Positions 53,409 through 63,682 of a stretch of DNA of 64,000 bases are shown piece by piece (the stretch's first letter is position 1; every line of letters starts with the position of its first letter). The stretch is from contig NC_026483.1 in assembly GCF_000328475.2 (NCBI RefSeq), forward strand, positions 248,001-312,000, read 5' to 3'. The translations under genes were made by a program, and so were the position numbers. Source of the DNA: Mycosarcoma maydis. Taxonomy: Eukaryota; Basidiomycota; Ustilaginomycetes; Ustilaginales. The notes beneath the pieces were generated by a model that saw only the letters and a list, made by a program, of their open reading frames with translations, did no database searches and was not told the DNA's origin.

Positions 53409-56400
53409 CGTGATGACTTACTCCGCACGACTATACTGCCGAAGCCTTTTCTGTGTTCGTTCTAGACTAGTGTAAGTTTCGTGCACGCAAAGGACAAATG
53501 GATATGCCGATGTTCAACCAGAGCTTCCTTGTCCTTGACGTGATGCGGAGAAACACACAAATTAAGCGGCTTCTTGGCAGGTCTACTGCAGACGATGGCG
53601 TGAGTGCTGGTGGCCGATGGAGACGGGAAATCTCGCTGGATAAGTGAACACTGATCAAGTGTTACACAGGGCTTCGATCGAACAAATGGTGTGAGAAGTT
53701 GTGCTAGAACCGTAAGATCAGGAGAACCAGCTCCGGGGCATGTGAATCAGCTGGATGGAAGCAAACAAACGAGGGTGCTGTGAGTGAATGGCGCTTGTGC
53801 AAAGGTGGAGCGAGGGCTAGCTTCTATCGTTGTGGCTGACGCTACCTAATGAGAGTTTAGGCGGACCAATGTCGAACGATGGAGGAGGAGGAAGAGGACG
53901 TGGACGAGGCAGGGATCGTGGTGGTGAAACAGAAAGCCGGATCCATGCTCGGCAGTATCGTGTCCAATAAGTTTGGATCTAAAGCAGTCGCTAGCGTCCG
54001 ACAGGAGCTTCACGGCTGTAATGAAAAGAGCACGGGCACCAAAACTTCGGTAGAATCGGGTCACGCATGCTCAATATGGTCTCAGCTTACCGATGCGCCC
54101 TGCCAACTTTGCAGTCGTCCGAGTGTCTCAGACAATGACCTTTCTTGCTTGATGTCGTATTGTCTGTTGCACAGTCTAGTACAGAATATAGGAAAGATAT
54201 TACCTGATGTGAGCTCCCCTTCGTGCTTGGGTCTCAGTGACAGTTGGATCAGAGGAATCATCGCCAAGATTCTCTGCCATTCTTTTAGCACGACTCATGG
54301 TGGCCAAACTGGGGTCGACGATCTGCATTGAAACGGATCATCAGGCTCGAAGGCCAGCGATAGATGACCAAGAAACTTGGATGGGCGTTGTAGGCAAGAG
54401 TGTGGAATGCTGCACGGAGGCAATGGGCATGCTCAGACCGCCGTTAATGAGCCGAGCGAGCGTCTGCGTCGTGATTCGCAGACTGCAGAAAACAGACGTA
54501 ATTCACCGTGTGCAGCTGTTGGAAATGTCAATTCATAATTTTATTCTCTGGGGAATGTGAAAAACAGCGCATCCCCGCACACAAAGAGGTTTCAGACCAA
54601 ATCACGAATGCCACGCAACCGCTTCCATGCATGGTACCGACGTCCTTTACTCGACCTAATCGCGAATAGGTCTACTATAGGTGCCATCTTGCCAGCCAAT
54701 TCGAGTTTTTTTTTTTTTTTTTTTTTTTTGGTTTGAATGTTCAGAAAAACGGAAAAACCACAACAACAAGAAAATATGTCTGGTAAAAAATCATTCGTGA
54801 ATGAAGCCACGTATGTATATCTTTTACGGCAAAACATCTGAATTCAACTGGCAGCAGTCACCCTTAGATCCGACTAAACGTGAATCCTGCTCGTTGCGTC
54901 TTCAAAGGCGCAGATGTCGGTGGTATGCTCTCACATCATGATGAAGTGTGGCAGACTACGAGAGTTCTGAGCGTTGCAAGACCAATGTGGTGAGGTGGGT
55001 TGTACTGACAGGCTGTCCCCAACAACTTGAACGCCACGAGCTGTCAAAAAATAGGGCAGAAAGTTTGCCAACGAAAGCAAAGGTAAACAGGACGATGGAA
55101 GCGTAGGCGCTCAGCAAGGGCGTAATCTTTGCAGATGATTCGATCCTGCCGCGCTCAACGAAAGCGACCCTTCAGAAAAAATGACGCCACGGTGATATCA
55201 AGCTTCGGATTGCGCCAATCCAAAGGGATGTACATCGCGAGATCGAGGCGCTAATATGAAGAATGAAGCCTTCTCTGATCCACGGGCTTTCCAGATGACC
55301 GTCCATGGACAGTCTTGCGAGCCAGTTTGCAAGCATTCGTCTATTCTAGCCTCCAAATCGGCCTTGGCGTCAGCAACATCGCACTCTCCAGTCTGCTTGC
55401 TGCCTTTGACGACAGAGGGTTCATGCTCCCAACGACCTATCCTTGATTTACGATTCGTGATTGGCTTATTTAGGGGGTGTTTTTCCTTTCTGTTTATTTT
55501 TCTTATTTTTCTGCAAGATGCGATCTCATAAAAACGAGAGATCGACAGCACAGCAAACTCCCTTAGCATAACAGCATTCACAGAGTCACAGGTCACGAAG
55601 TGCATCAAATTTGAGATATGTGCGCCGCGTCTCGCCTCATGTCCAGAACGGCGGCACGCATCTCGCCTCATTCCACACTCGTGACTGATTTATCAATTTA
55701 CATCCATTTCCCTTGTCTCATCCCGCTTGGATCTCTCCATTCAAGCGGCGATCAGACTACAGGACTTCAAGCTCGCACTCTGCCAGCCGAGGTCGTATGA
55801 TCCATACTATCCATCCTGAAACAGATTCTACTCTTAAGGCTGTCTGCTTTGTTCTGAGAAACCACGGCGTACCTTGAATTCGCACGACAGAGTTCACTAC
55901 TGTGCAGTAGTCACGAGGGCTCGAGTGTGTTTGGATTCGGCTGCTGCAGATCGCGCGTAGCCGAATCGCTCAAGAGGAGTTCTTCTGTGCTCCACTCTAT
56001 GCCCCTCTCAAACGCTAAGCCAGCTCTGTCACTCACTTTGCATGACAAGCCAGCTCACGTGTGGTGTCCCCATTCTAGTGCATAAACCCATGCACCTACT
56101 CGAGAACCGGTCTCGTTAGTGAGAAACAACTTCATTATGAGCCGAGGCATCGCGAAACAGCCACAGAGGACAAGGATTAAACCACTGAGGTTTGTGCGGC
56201 TGCTGTTATGGTTCACGGGCGTAAAAGGCTGGAATGCGTTTTTCACCTCCTCTCCTTGGCAAGTTTCGTGACGCGAGGTCAAATCAATCTTGAATGCCGC
56301 CGGTGAAATTCAGTCGGCAGTTCACAGTTCGTGTAGCAAGATGTCAGGTTGAGTCCGCCAGCATGACTTTTTTCGGCTTCGCAGAAAACAGATAAGCACA

Positions 56401-57087
56401 CGCACATTTCGACATACCCGGTTGGGTTCGACAGTGCGCTAGACATTTGCTGATGCCAGGGTCTCTGTCGAAGTAATGCGGCTCCCTGCTGCTGCTCGCC
56501 TCTGACGAGCTGCAGGCATGTCTATTGCCTGCTTTGTTGTGATTTGACCCCGTCCTCCTATGTACGGAAACTGAGGCGCACGCCATACTGAAACCGATCT
56601 ATGCACAGCAAAGGGCACCTTCGGCCAATCTGTGTATACCTGCAAACCGCACTAGACATTCATGTTTGTGGTTGTCCGGCTACAGCTCAACAGGCAAACG
56701 TGATGCTAAACAAGTGAGATGTTCTCATGAGAAGACGCACACACCCTTTCACCAGGATCCCGCCTCATCACGCTAAACTTCGCCCTAGCATAGATCCCAC
56801 GCACACTACAAATCTTCATCATCCACCTTTTCACCATCATCTTCTATTTGAAAGCGACGGTTCTTTACAGAAGGCGCCGCCAGTCGATCGGGTTTGCTTT
56901 GTTGGTTGTCGGCACCAGAAAGTTATATCTTGTTTCGATCGCTAGCTTCATCCACTTCGCTTTGAAGTTCTTTCTCTCTTCGTCTCTCTCATTTTCGATA
57001 GTACATCATAGGTAACATCCAGGACAGCTTCAGCACGGCTTCGAAGTGTTCATCAAAGGGACCTTCTCCAACCACATCAAAGTAACC
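53409..57087. other. 3.7 kb gene-poor region
   Basis: No gene is firmly supported. A possible coding exon is on the minus strand at 54204-54298 (see findings). A run of 24 T lies at 54706-54729. Heptamers occur at 54601 and 55446-55462. The minus-strand frame at 55198-55671 (157 codons) spans a heptamer copy and lacks family features. The right end should carry the promoter of the hydrolase. Confidence 0.5.
54706..54729. repeat. Homopolymer run of 24 T
   Basis: A pure T tract (A tract on the minus strand) in a gene-poor region. It could be a nucleosome-excluding element or a remnant of a retroposed poly(A) tail, but no target-site duplication or gene remnant is obvious around it. Confidence 0.9.
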
Positions 57088-58638
57088 ATGAAACGCGCAA
57101 CACTCGGCAACACGCTCTGGCAGGTGTGGGGAGAGCCATTGGCAGAGAGCCTCGGACTCTACGAGCCCAAGGATAGGGCTTATGGCCGATGCGAGATCCC
57201 CTTTTCAGCAATGGAGAAGAGACTCTACGAGAAGGAAGATGTCGAGGTCACCTTCCACAAGGTTATGCTCGAGAACGGCAAGGATTGGGTGTGGTACCAG
57301 GTGTGGCAGGATCCGGTCGCCATTCAAGACACTGGTCGAGTTGCTGACATGGTTTTTGTCCACGGCACAGGAGTGCATTCAGGTACACTCGCCAGTCAGT
57401 GTCGAAGATACCTTGACGCTGGCTTCCGCTGTATCGTCCCCGACCTTCCATCGCACGGCTACTCTTCAGGTCTTCACGTTTACCAGAGAGAGATGGCTGG
57501 CTACTGTGCCGGCCTCCATTCTGTGATCCACGACGTTGCAAGGCGCGACCAGCAAAGTTCCCTCTTCCCCGACGTCGTACCTACCAAGCTCGAGCGACGC
57601 AAGACCTTTATGCTCGGTCTCTCGTTTGGCGGTCTTGTCGCGTTTTCCTACGCTCTGCATTACCCAGGCTCTTACCGACACGACGAAACGGATCCAAATG
57701 AAATCCCCATCGACGGTCTCATAGGTGTCGGACCCATGGTAGCCTGCAACCGCAAGTATGTCGTTGTCAGCTACTTCCTCTGCCTCATCTTCAAGGCACT
57801 TATGTTCGTCTTCAGATTGGGGCGACTCGAAGTGATGGTTCCACATAAAACCGTTGTTGATAAGGATCCCAAAGTGTATGAATCCTTGATCATGCAAGAT
57901 CCTCGTTCGCATCAAGGCTCCTTCCGAATCGGACATATGTGGTGCATCGAGGTAGCCATGGAGCAGCTGAGACGTCGGCAGGCAGAGCTCCGTCACCCGA
58001 TCTACATCCAGATGGGTGGTGAGGATAAGGTGGCCGATAACGAGATTGCACTCGACTGGATTCGTTCAACCTCAAGCACCGATAGAAAGTACGAGGTGTA
58101 CCCCATCTGCCAGCATGTGATCTATAAAAAGGCCAAGGTTCAGCACGATGATCTGGCCGGTAGAATTAGCGTCATTGCCGACAATGTGGCTTGGATGGTC
58201 GAGCGTTCTCCTCCTCCTATCGCGTTAGACGTTAGTTCCAGGCAAGTATCAGAGGAGGCGTTGATCATGCTACGAAAACGACAGCAGATGCGTCTCGCCT
58301 CGTATTCTAGTGATGGAAGCGGATCCAGCAGTATCAGCCGACAAACCTCTCACACCTCGTTGTTCGACATGGAGGAGAACAGCATCGATGATGATGATGC
58401 CATATCGGTCGAGACCAGTGTTCCTAGCACACCGATCCTCGGCGACTTTGAGGTGTTCGAAGGGCGAACTGGTGTCAACAAGATGTCCGCTGCTGACGGT
58501 CATCTCCTGCCAGCGGATCGTCGAGGCTGGATTCAAGGCGAAGATGGCGAAGTGAGGATGTATAGAGAGTTTTGGACTTTTAGAGAGGACACGCGTCCAT
58601 TCTTATACAATCCTTACCGGACCACCACTGCATTTTAG
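57088..58638 (+). CDS. Alpha/beta hydrolase, monoacylglycerol-lipase-like
   Basis: Predicted serine hydrolase that cleaves lipid esters such as monoacylglycerols. The ATG at 57088 gives 516 residues; the frame upstream has only a GTG. The catalytic triad can be read: nucleophile S179 in GLSFGG, D313 in GGEDKVADNE and H343 in CQHVIYK. The oxyanion-side motif VFVHGTGVHSG is at about 90-100, and PDLPSHGYSSG matches the lysophospholipase-type HG.S. block. A hydrophobic stretch at about 230-245 (VVSYFLCLIFKALMFVFRL) lies in the lid region and may bind membrane. The C-terminal 120 residues are a Ser-rich and acidic extension not found in short lipases, ending FLYNPYRTTTAF. Substrate is inferred from the fold only. 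Confidence 0.85.
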   Translation: MKRATLGNTLWQVWGEPLAESLGLYEPKDRAYGRCEIPFSAMEKRLYEKEDVEVTFHKVMLENGKDWVWYQVWQDPVAIQDTGRVADMVFVHGTGVHSGTLASQCRRYLDAGFRCIVPDLPSHGYSSGLHVYQREMAGYCAGLHSVIHDVARRDQQSSLFPDVVPTKLERRKTFMLGLSFGGLVAFSYALHYPGSYRHDETDPNEIPIDGLIGVGPMVACNRKYVVVSYFLCLIFKALMFVFRLGRLEVMVPHKTVVDKDPKVYESLIMQDPRSHQGSFRIGHMWCIEVAMEQLRRRQAELRHPIYIQMGGEDKVADNEIALDWIRSTSSTDRKYEVYPICQHVIYKKAKVQHDDLAGRISVIADNVAWMVERSPPPIALDVSSRQVSEEALIMLRKRQQMRLASYSSDGSGSSSISRQTSHTSLFDMEENSIDDDDAISVETSVPSTPILGDFEVFEGRTGVNKMSAADGHLLPADRRGWIQGEDGEVRMYREFWTFREDTRPFLYNPYRTTTAF

Positions 58639-59201
58639 AATCCTTCCAACTTAGATACTGCTCATACTCACTCGTCCTGTCGCCTAGAGGCATCCTCTCC
58701 ATCGCCATCGTGCATCTCGAATTTTCTCCTTACCCCGCCCCCGTCGCTCGTAGAGCAGCCTCATGACTACTCTTAGACCAGGGCGCAACTTCTCGACAAG
58801 CTCTGCACGTTTTACTGTTTCCATTCCCTCACAGCCTGGCGCTCACATACACTCATCTACACTCTTTGCACTTAATCATGTCCCGGCTCACACCGTCCCA
58901 AACATCTTGCTTCATCTCTGACAATTTCACCGTCATCCGGTCCACTGCTGCTGAATGCCTCCACATCCACGTCCCACGACCAGCAAATGAAATCGCGATG
59001 CGAGGTCGCGCGAAAAAGTGGTGATCTGTAAAAGAGACAAGGAGATTCTAGAGGTACAAAAGATGCCAAGAAACAGCCTGAGAGGAATAATCACGAATAG
59101 AGATGCGATGATGGACGAAAAAGTGTGGATGGGATGGTAGGTTTCGGACGAGATATAAAACAGAACGGTGATCGAGCAATGATGGAAAAGAAGAGAGAGG
59201 A
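58639..59201. other. Convergent 3' region
   Basis: Spacer between the hydrolase and the processing-peptidase genes. One AATCACGAAT copy lies near 59091. No gene is supported. Confidence 0.6.
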
Positions 59202-61085
59202 TCATGCGGCGTGCTTGGGCGAAACACCGAGCCCGCGTCTGGCAAGCAAGTCACGGACATCGCCCAAACCCTCGAGCTGGCCCTGAGCGACAACGGTAGC
59301 TTGACCCGATCCGCGTGGCGACTTTGCTGCAGACACCGACATCTTTTGAGGCCTCAAGACGCGCGTTGCTACCCTGTTGAGCGTGCTGAGATCCACCTGG
59401 TCAATCTTCTGGCACATTTCTTCCACCGAAACCTTCTTACCGTGCGCCTGGATCTGACGGCCCAGATCCTCGACTTCGACCAACCTCGATTCGAGCGCCA
59501 TGACGAGCGAACTCTTGAGCTGGTTCTTAGCGCGATTGAGCTCGGCCTGTGTAACAGAGCCTTGGTAGATGGAGCTGGTGCAAAGCTCAAGCTCGCGTGC
59601 AATGACGTGGACAATGCTCGCATTGAAGCTGGGATGGACCGAGGCCGAGATGCCAAAAAGGCCAGAGTCGGAATAACAATGGTGGAAGGCAGCACAGTAG
59701 TCGACGCTGTGATGCTGATTGAGCACATTGGTGTAGAGCCGCGAATACATGCCTTTGCCCGGTCCACCGGCGCTGAAGCTGCCACCGCCGCCAAGGAGGA
59801 TCTGTAGGGTGGCGAGGGCGTAGATGTCTTTGTCGTGGATACTGAGGCCTTCAAAAGCGACGTAGACGTGCGTGAATTCGAGATCGGACTGCGGGATGTA
59901 AAGCTCGCCGCCCGTGTAGTGCGATGGTGTCGAGACGAGGTCAGCCAGCTCAGCTGGAGAAGGTGTGGCCGACGACGACGACGAGGTTGAAAAGTTGGAG
60001 GAAGAGCGGGAGAAGAGCGACGACAGAGATGAAGAGCGCGACGAGGATGATGTGGACGTCGACGAAGCGGGCGAGCTCGAAAGCGACGAGGAGCCAGAGC
60101 TGAGGCGACCAGGATCCGAGGAAGGCTTGAGATCACCAAAGAGCTTTTGGGACAGCTCGACAAGCTGCTCGTGGGGCATGCCACTACCTGCGACCACGAT
60201 CCTCTCGGGTTTGTACCAAGTGGACATAAAGTTGCGCAGGTTTTCGGCCGTCATTTGCTCAAGACTCTCGATAGGGCAGAGAAGAGGGTTACCAAGCGTG
60301 TTGGATTGGTATGCCGTAGTATGCAAGAGTTCAGGCAGGATCATCTCGGGCTTGGACCAAATCTCTTGGATCTCGTAGGCAGCGGCTTCCCTCTGGACGT
60401 CGAGCTCCTCGGGGCTGAGGAGGGGGTTGAGGATGGTGTCAGCAAGAATGGAGAGTACAGCAGATACATCCTTGTTGAAGACACTCGATTGGTACATGAT
60501 GGTTTCGCGAGAAGAGGAGCACATGACATTTCCGCCTAGCGCCTCGATCTCGGACGTCATTTGCTGGGAGGAGCGGTTGGTGGTCGACTTGAAGGCAAGG
60601 CGGTCGAGAAGATGAGAAGAGCCAGATTCGCCAGCTACCCAAGGGCGTTCATACCGAGAGCCGGCGTCGATGTAGACACCGACAGCACTAAAATGGCCTG
60701 GCGTAGCTTCTGTCGCTACTCGCACTCGATTGGGTAGCGTGGTTACGTTGATGAGCGACGAGGTGGGCAGCGGAGATGCATAAGGCGAAGCCTCGGACGA
60801 AGAGGAGACGGACGACGCGACGGGAGCAGTCGCAATCGCAGATGACGACACGAAGCGTGCCAAGGCACTGTTGTGTGAAATGAGGGGTTGTGGGGAAGCG
60901 ACGCTTAATGGTACAGGGAGAGTTGCAGTCGACTTGGCAGCAGTAGTTCGAGGAGCTGTCGTAGCTTGTTTGGGCAGTGCCGAAGATGTAGCAGGCGCTG
61001 TGGCGATTGAGCGAATCTGGCTAGCTCGTGAGAGAGGCAATGCCCGTGTCACGGCAGAGGAGCAAGCTGACACTGATAGCCTCAT
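59202..61085 (-). CDS. mas2: Mitochondrial processing peptidase alpha subunit (Mas2)
   Basis: Alpha subunit of the matrix peptidase that removes presequences from imported proteins; it recognises the substrate while the beta subunit cuts. The 627-residue protein starts with a Ser/Ala/Arg-rich presequence lacking acidic residues. The M16-type N-domain follows at about 110, with GVYIDAGSRYE and the degenerate metal site SGSSHLLDRLAFKST, which lacks the full HxxEH and so marks alpha rather than beta. The glycine-rich substrate loop GGGGSFSAGGPGKGMYSRL is intact. A Ser-rich insertion of about 55 residues (about 322-378) sits between the two M16 halves and is not usual in the family. The ATG is at 61083-61085. 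Length exceeds yeast Mas2 because of the presequence and insertion. Confidence 0.94.
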   Translation of the reverse strand: MRLSVSACSSAVTRALPLSRASQIRSIATAPATSSALPKQATTAPRTTAAKSTATLPVPLSVASPQPLISHNSALARFVSSSAIATAPVASSVSSSSEASPYASPLPTSSLINVTTLPNRVRVATEATPGHFSAVGVYIDAGSRYERPWVAGESGSSHLLDRLAFKSTTNRSSQQMTSEIEALGGNVMCSSSRETIMYQSSVFNKDVSAVLSILADTILNPLLSPEELDVQREAAAYEIQEIWSKPEMILPELLHTTAYQSNTLGNPLLCPIESLEQMTAENLRNFMSTWYKPERIVVAGSGMPHEQLVELSQKLFGDLKPSSDPGRLSSGSSSLSSSPASSTSTSSSSRSSSLSSLFSRSSSNFSTSSSSSATPSPAELADLVSTPSHYTGGELYIPQSDLEFTHVYVAFEGLSIHDKDIYALATLQILLGGGGSFSAGGPGKGMYSRLYTNVLNQHHSVDYCAAFHHCYSDSGLFGISASVHPSFNASIVHVIARELELCTSSIYQGSVTQAELNRAKNQLKSSLVMALESRLVEVEDLGRQIQAHGKKVSVEEMCQKIDQVDLSTLNRVATRVLRPQKMSVSAAKSPRGSGQATVVAQGQLEGLGDVRDLLARRGLGVSPKHAA

Positions 61086-63018
61086 CTTGTGCTGTAGCTT
61101 ATGGTGATGGCTTTGGTGCGAAGGTGAACGTGGGGGCGCCTAAGCGTATACAGGGGAAACTGATGCCTGATGCCTTGACTCTGCTTCGAGCAAGTAGCAA
61201 GGACAGAGAACAAAAGTCGAGGCGAAGTGTAAGCTGTGATAGACTATGCTGCTCTCGATGCAATAAAGCGAAAGAGAAGGAGGATGAAGGAACGATCAAA
61301 GAATGACAGTCACGAGTCGTGAGTGACAGAAGTACGAGGCACGAGGGCGACATCGACATGTAAGAGTCTTACGAAACTGCGCTTTAATTCGAGAACCCGC
61401 CGAGACCCGAAGCAAGAAATTCAACTCACGACTCACGACTTGTTCGCTGTTCTGTGCTCACGTCTCTGCGCTCCATCTCTTACGATCAATTTCCATTCCA
61501 TGATTCGTGATTGAGGGACAAACATCTGAAACGATACTCTAACAATTGATAAGAGGAAACACGAAACACGAACTCGTGATCGTGACCGTGAATCGTGAAT
61601 CGTAAAAATCGTAAAACGAAAAACGAAAACCGAAACGTGAAACACCAAAATCACCGATGAGAGATTCACACTGAAGATTTTTATCAAGATGATCCGCGAT
61701 CAAACAAATATCGGCTCGGAAAGCGTCTAAAAACAGAGGGGCTTCTCCCTTCCGTTGCGGCTCTCCTTCCGCCAGAGGAAATCCTGGAATGGCAGCATTC
61801 TCTTTAACTTAAGTTATCTAAGATAACATAGCATGTCGCGCTAGGCGGTTTGCTGACGAGTTTTGGCAGACACCAACGGGCCTCAATTCGTTATTCGATC
61901 CTTATTCGACCCTAGTCTTGGCATCTCGGAGGCTGCTTTCTCGTGGCGAATCGATTCGTGATTGCATTGGCGATGTACGATCACTAATGCTGTACTATAT
62001 TGTCCTGAGAGGTGGTCCACAATCTCGAGCCCAGTAGCTTGCCAATGCATTTCCGACGTGACTGTTTGTTGATACTGTCGCCAAAAGTAACCCCTGACGA
62101 TCTTAGCTACTCTGTACATACGCATGAACTTGGCTGCACTTTACACACGATGCCGACCCACAACAGATATCGCTGATAGTGCGAGCGTTGGCACTCAAGT
62201 CAAGCTCGTTTTGAAAGCGCGTCGAAGTGAGTGACAAGTTTCAAAGGTGCTTGACCACTGTGACTCGTGAACGAGTTCATGATGGGATGAAGGGTAAACC
62301 TTGCCCAGTTTCCTTTAAAATGCATGTGACTCATAGCTGATCGTGTGCGTGTGGCAACTTGAATCGCATATGTATGTGCCCATCCCGATCAGACGAGCGC
62401 AGAGTTTGGGAAGCGAGAGCGACGCTCTAAGTTATGACCAACCCAACTCGACAGCCACATTCATGGTGCATGGTTCTGGAGTCACAGACAAACCCTCCAC
62501 AGAAAACTGCCATGAATAGAATCCGAGTCGAAATCGTGAATATGACGGCTCAATTTCGTGTACCTTTTCCGGGGCGGAGTCCGACCAAGGCGTCACACTC
62601 ACGACTCACGACCCGCTAGCTAGTACAAAGTAGGGTTACTTGAATGGGTCGTGAAAGTATCGCAGAATCGATGCTGCTTGCATCCCATGCATCCTCCTTT
62701 CTGGAGTCTTTTTTACCCCTATAGAAAGGATCTTGTTTCTGTGTTCTACCTACACTCTTAGCTGGCAGACTGTAATATGGGAGACCGATTCGTGGTTAGT
62801 CACAAGTCTGCCGAAATTATCACCAAGAGGTGGTAACCTTGATGACTTTACTCTTAGTTGCGCATGGCTGTTCGTGTGCCGACCAAATCTTGAATCACCT
62901 TGCACCTGCACGGGTCGAGGCGGACAGCGCGCCATCGCTCACGCTTCAGGCTGCTCCCTTGCCAGAAGCCACGTTTTTCTTCCATACGTGATTTGTGAAT
63001 ATCCTGTGGCGCTGAGCC

Positions 63019-63024
63019 ACTGAA

Positions 63025-63059
<35 letters not shown>

Positions 63060-63074
63060 AACTGAGAACTGAGC
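63019..63074. repeat. Tandem heptamer array ACTGAGC, eight units
   Basis: Eight consecutive 7-base units: ACTGAAC once, ACTGAGC four times, ACTGAGA twice and ACTGAGC once. It lies about 610 bases before the start of the zinc-cluster gene. Confidence 0.9.
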
Positions 63075-63196
63075 AAGGACGAGTGGGCTCCAATCCCGAA
63101 CCGGAATCACGAATGTTCACAGTTGCTTTGCGCCGCGTCTGTCCGTCCGTGGGTTTCATGTTTGTCATCCGTTACAGTCGTGAGTGTGAGTCCGAG

Positions 63197-63227
63197 ATTC
63201 ACGATTCACGATTCACGATTCACGATT
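63197..63227. repeat. Tandem heptamer array ATTCACG, four units
   Basis: Four perfect ATTCACG units followed by a partial unit, then inverse copies (AATTCGTGATTGTGATTC) to about 63249. It is the cleanest tandem form of the heptamer family that is scattered between genes in this window. Confidence 0.88.
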
Positions 63228-63682
63228 GTCAATTCGTGATTGTGATTCTTTCCGGCCACCCAAGATTCGCACAACCCGTCTTCGGCCCTTACGGCCGGTT
63301 TATTTCAATGCTAGACAGTCTTTCATGTTGCGTTCATTTGATTTACCTGTCGACCACCATCTAGCGGCCCCTTGGGCCTGATTGTCGATCCCGTCATTGT
63401 CTTCCGCGCCATCGTTGATTACCATTGTCTGCTTAACCCCAACCCAAAAACCAGCCCATTCCTCCCAGCCCATCGTTTCGTTCGTATCGCCATTCTTTTT
63501 CACTCTCTGTCATCGCCTTGGACTTTACACGAATCGCAGGCACAACCATCACAACCATCACAATCATCTCCAATCTCAACTTCGTTCCCTTCTGGGCTCA
63601 GGCATTTGGCCACCGTTCTGAGTCCTTCGCATTTAAAACCACTCCTTTTCCACCCTTCTCCAAGTAGAAGTGGTCAACAGCC

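Larger units (their letters stand above)
61086..63682. other. 2.6 kb divergent intergenic region
   Basis: Lies between the processing-peptidase and zinc-cluster genes. No gene is supported. It is rich in short repeats: CGTGAAT-type heptamers at 61501-61512 and 61567-61612, four tandem ATTCACG units from 63197, and an unrelated heptamer array at 63019-63074. Confidence 0.6.

Noticed and set aside
54706..54729. Retrotransposon or processed pseudogene tail at the T run
   Set aside because: No gene remnant or flanking direct repeat is visible beside it.
55198..55671. 157-codon minus-strand frame
   Set aside because: It runs through a copy of the intergenic heptamer repeat, has no family features and no paired structure; its C-terminal third looks somewhat protein-like, so it is left as uncertain rather than annotated.
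59369..60184. A 271-codon alternative frame inside mas2
   Set aside because: Same strand, shifted frame, Ser/Arg-rich shadow of the conserved peptidase.
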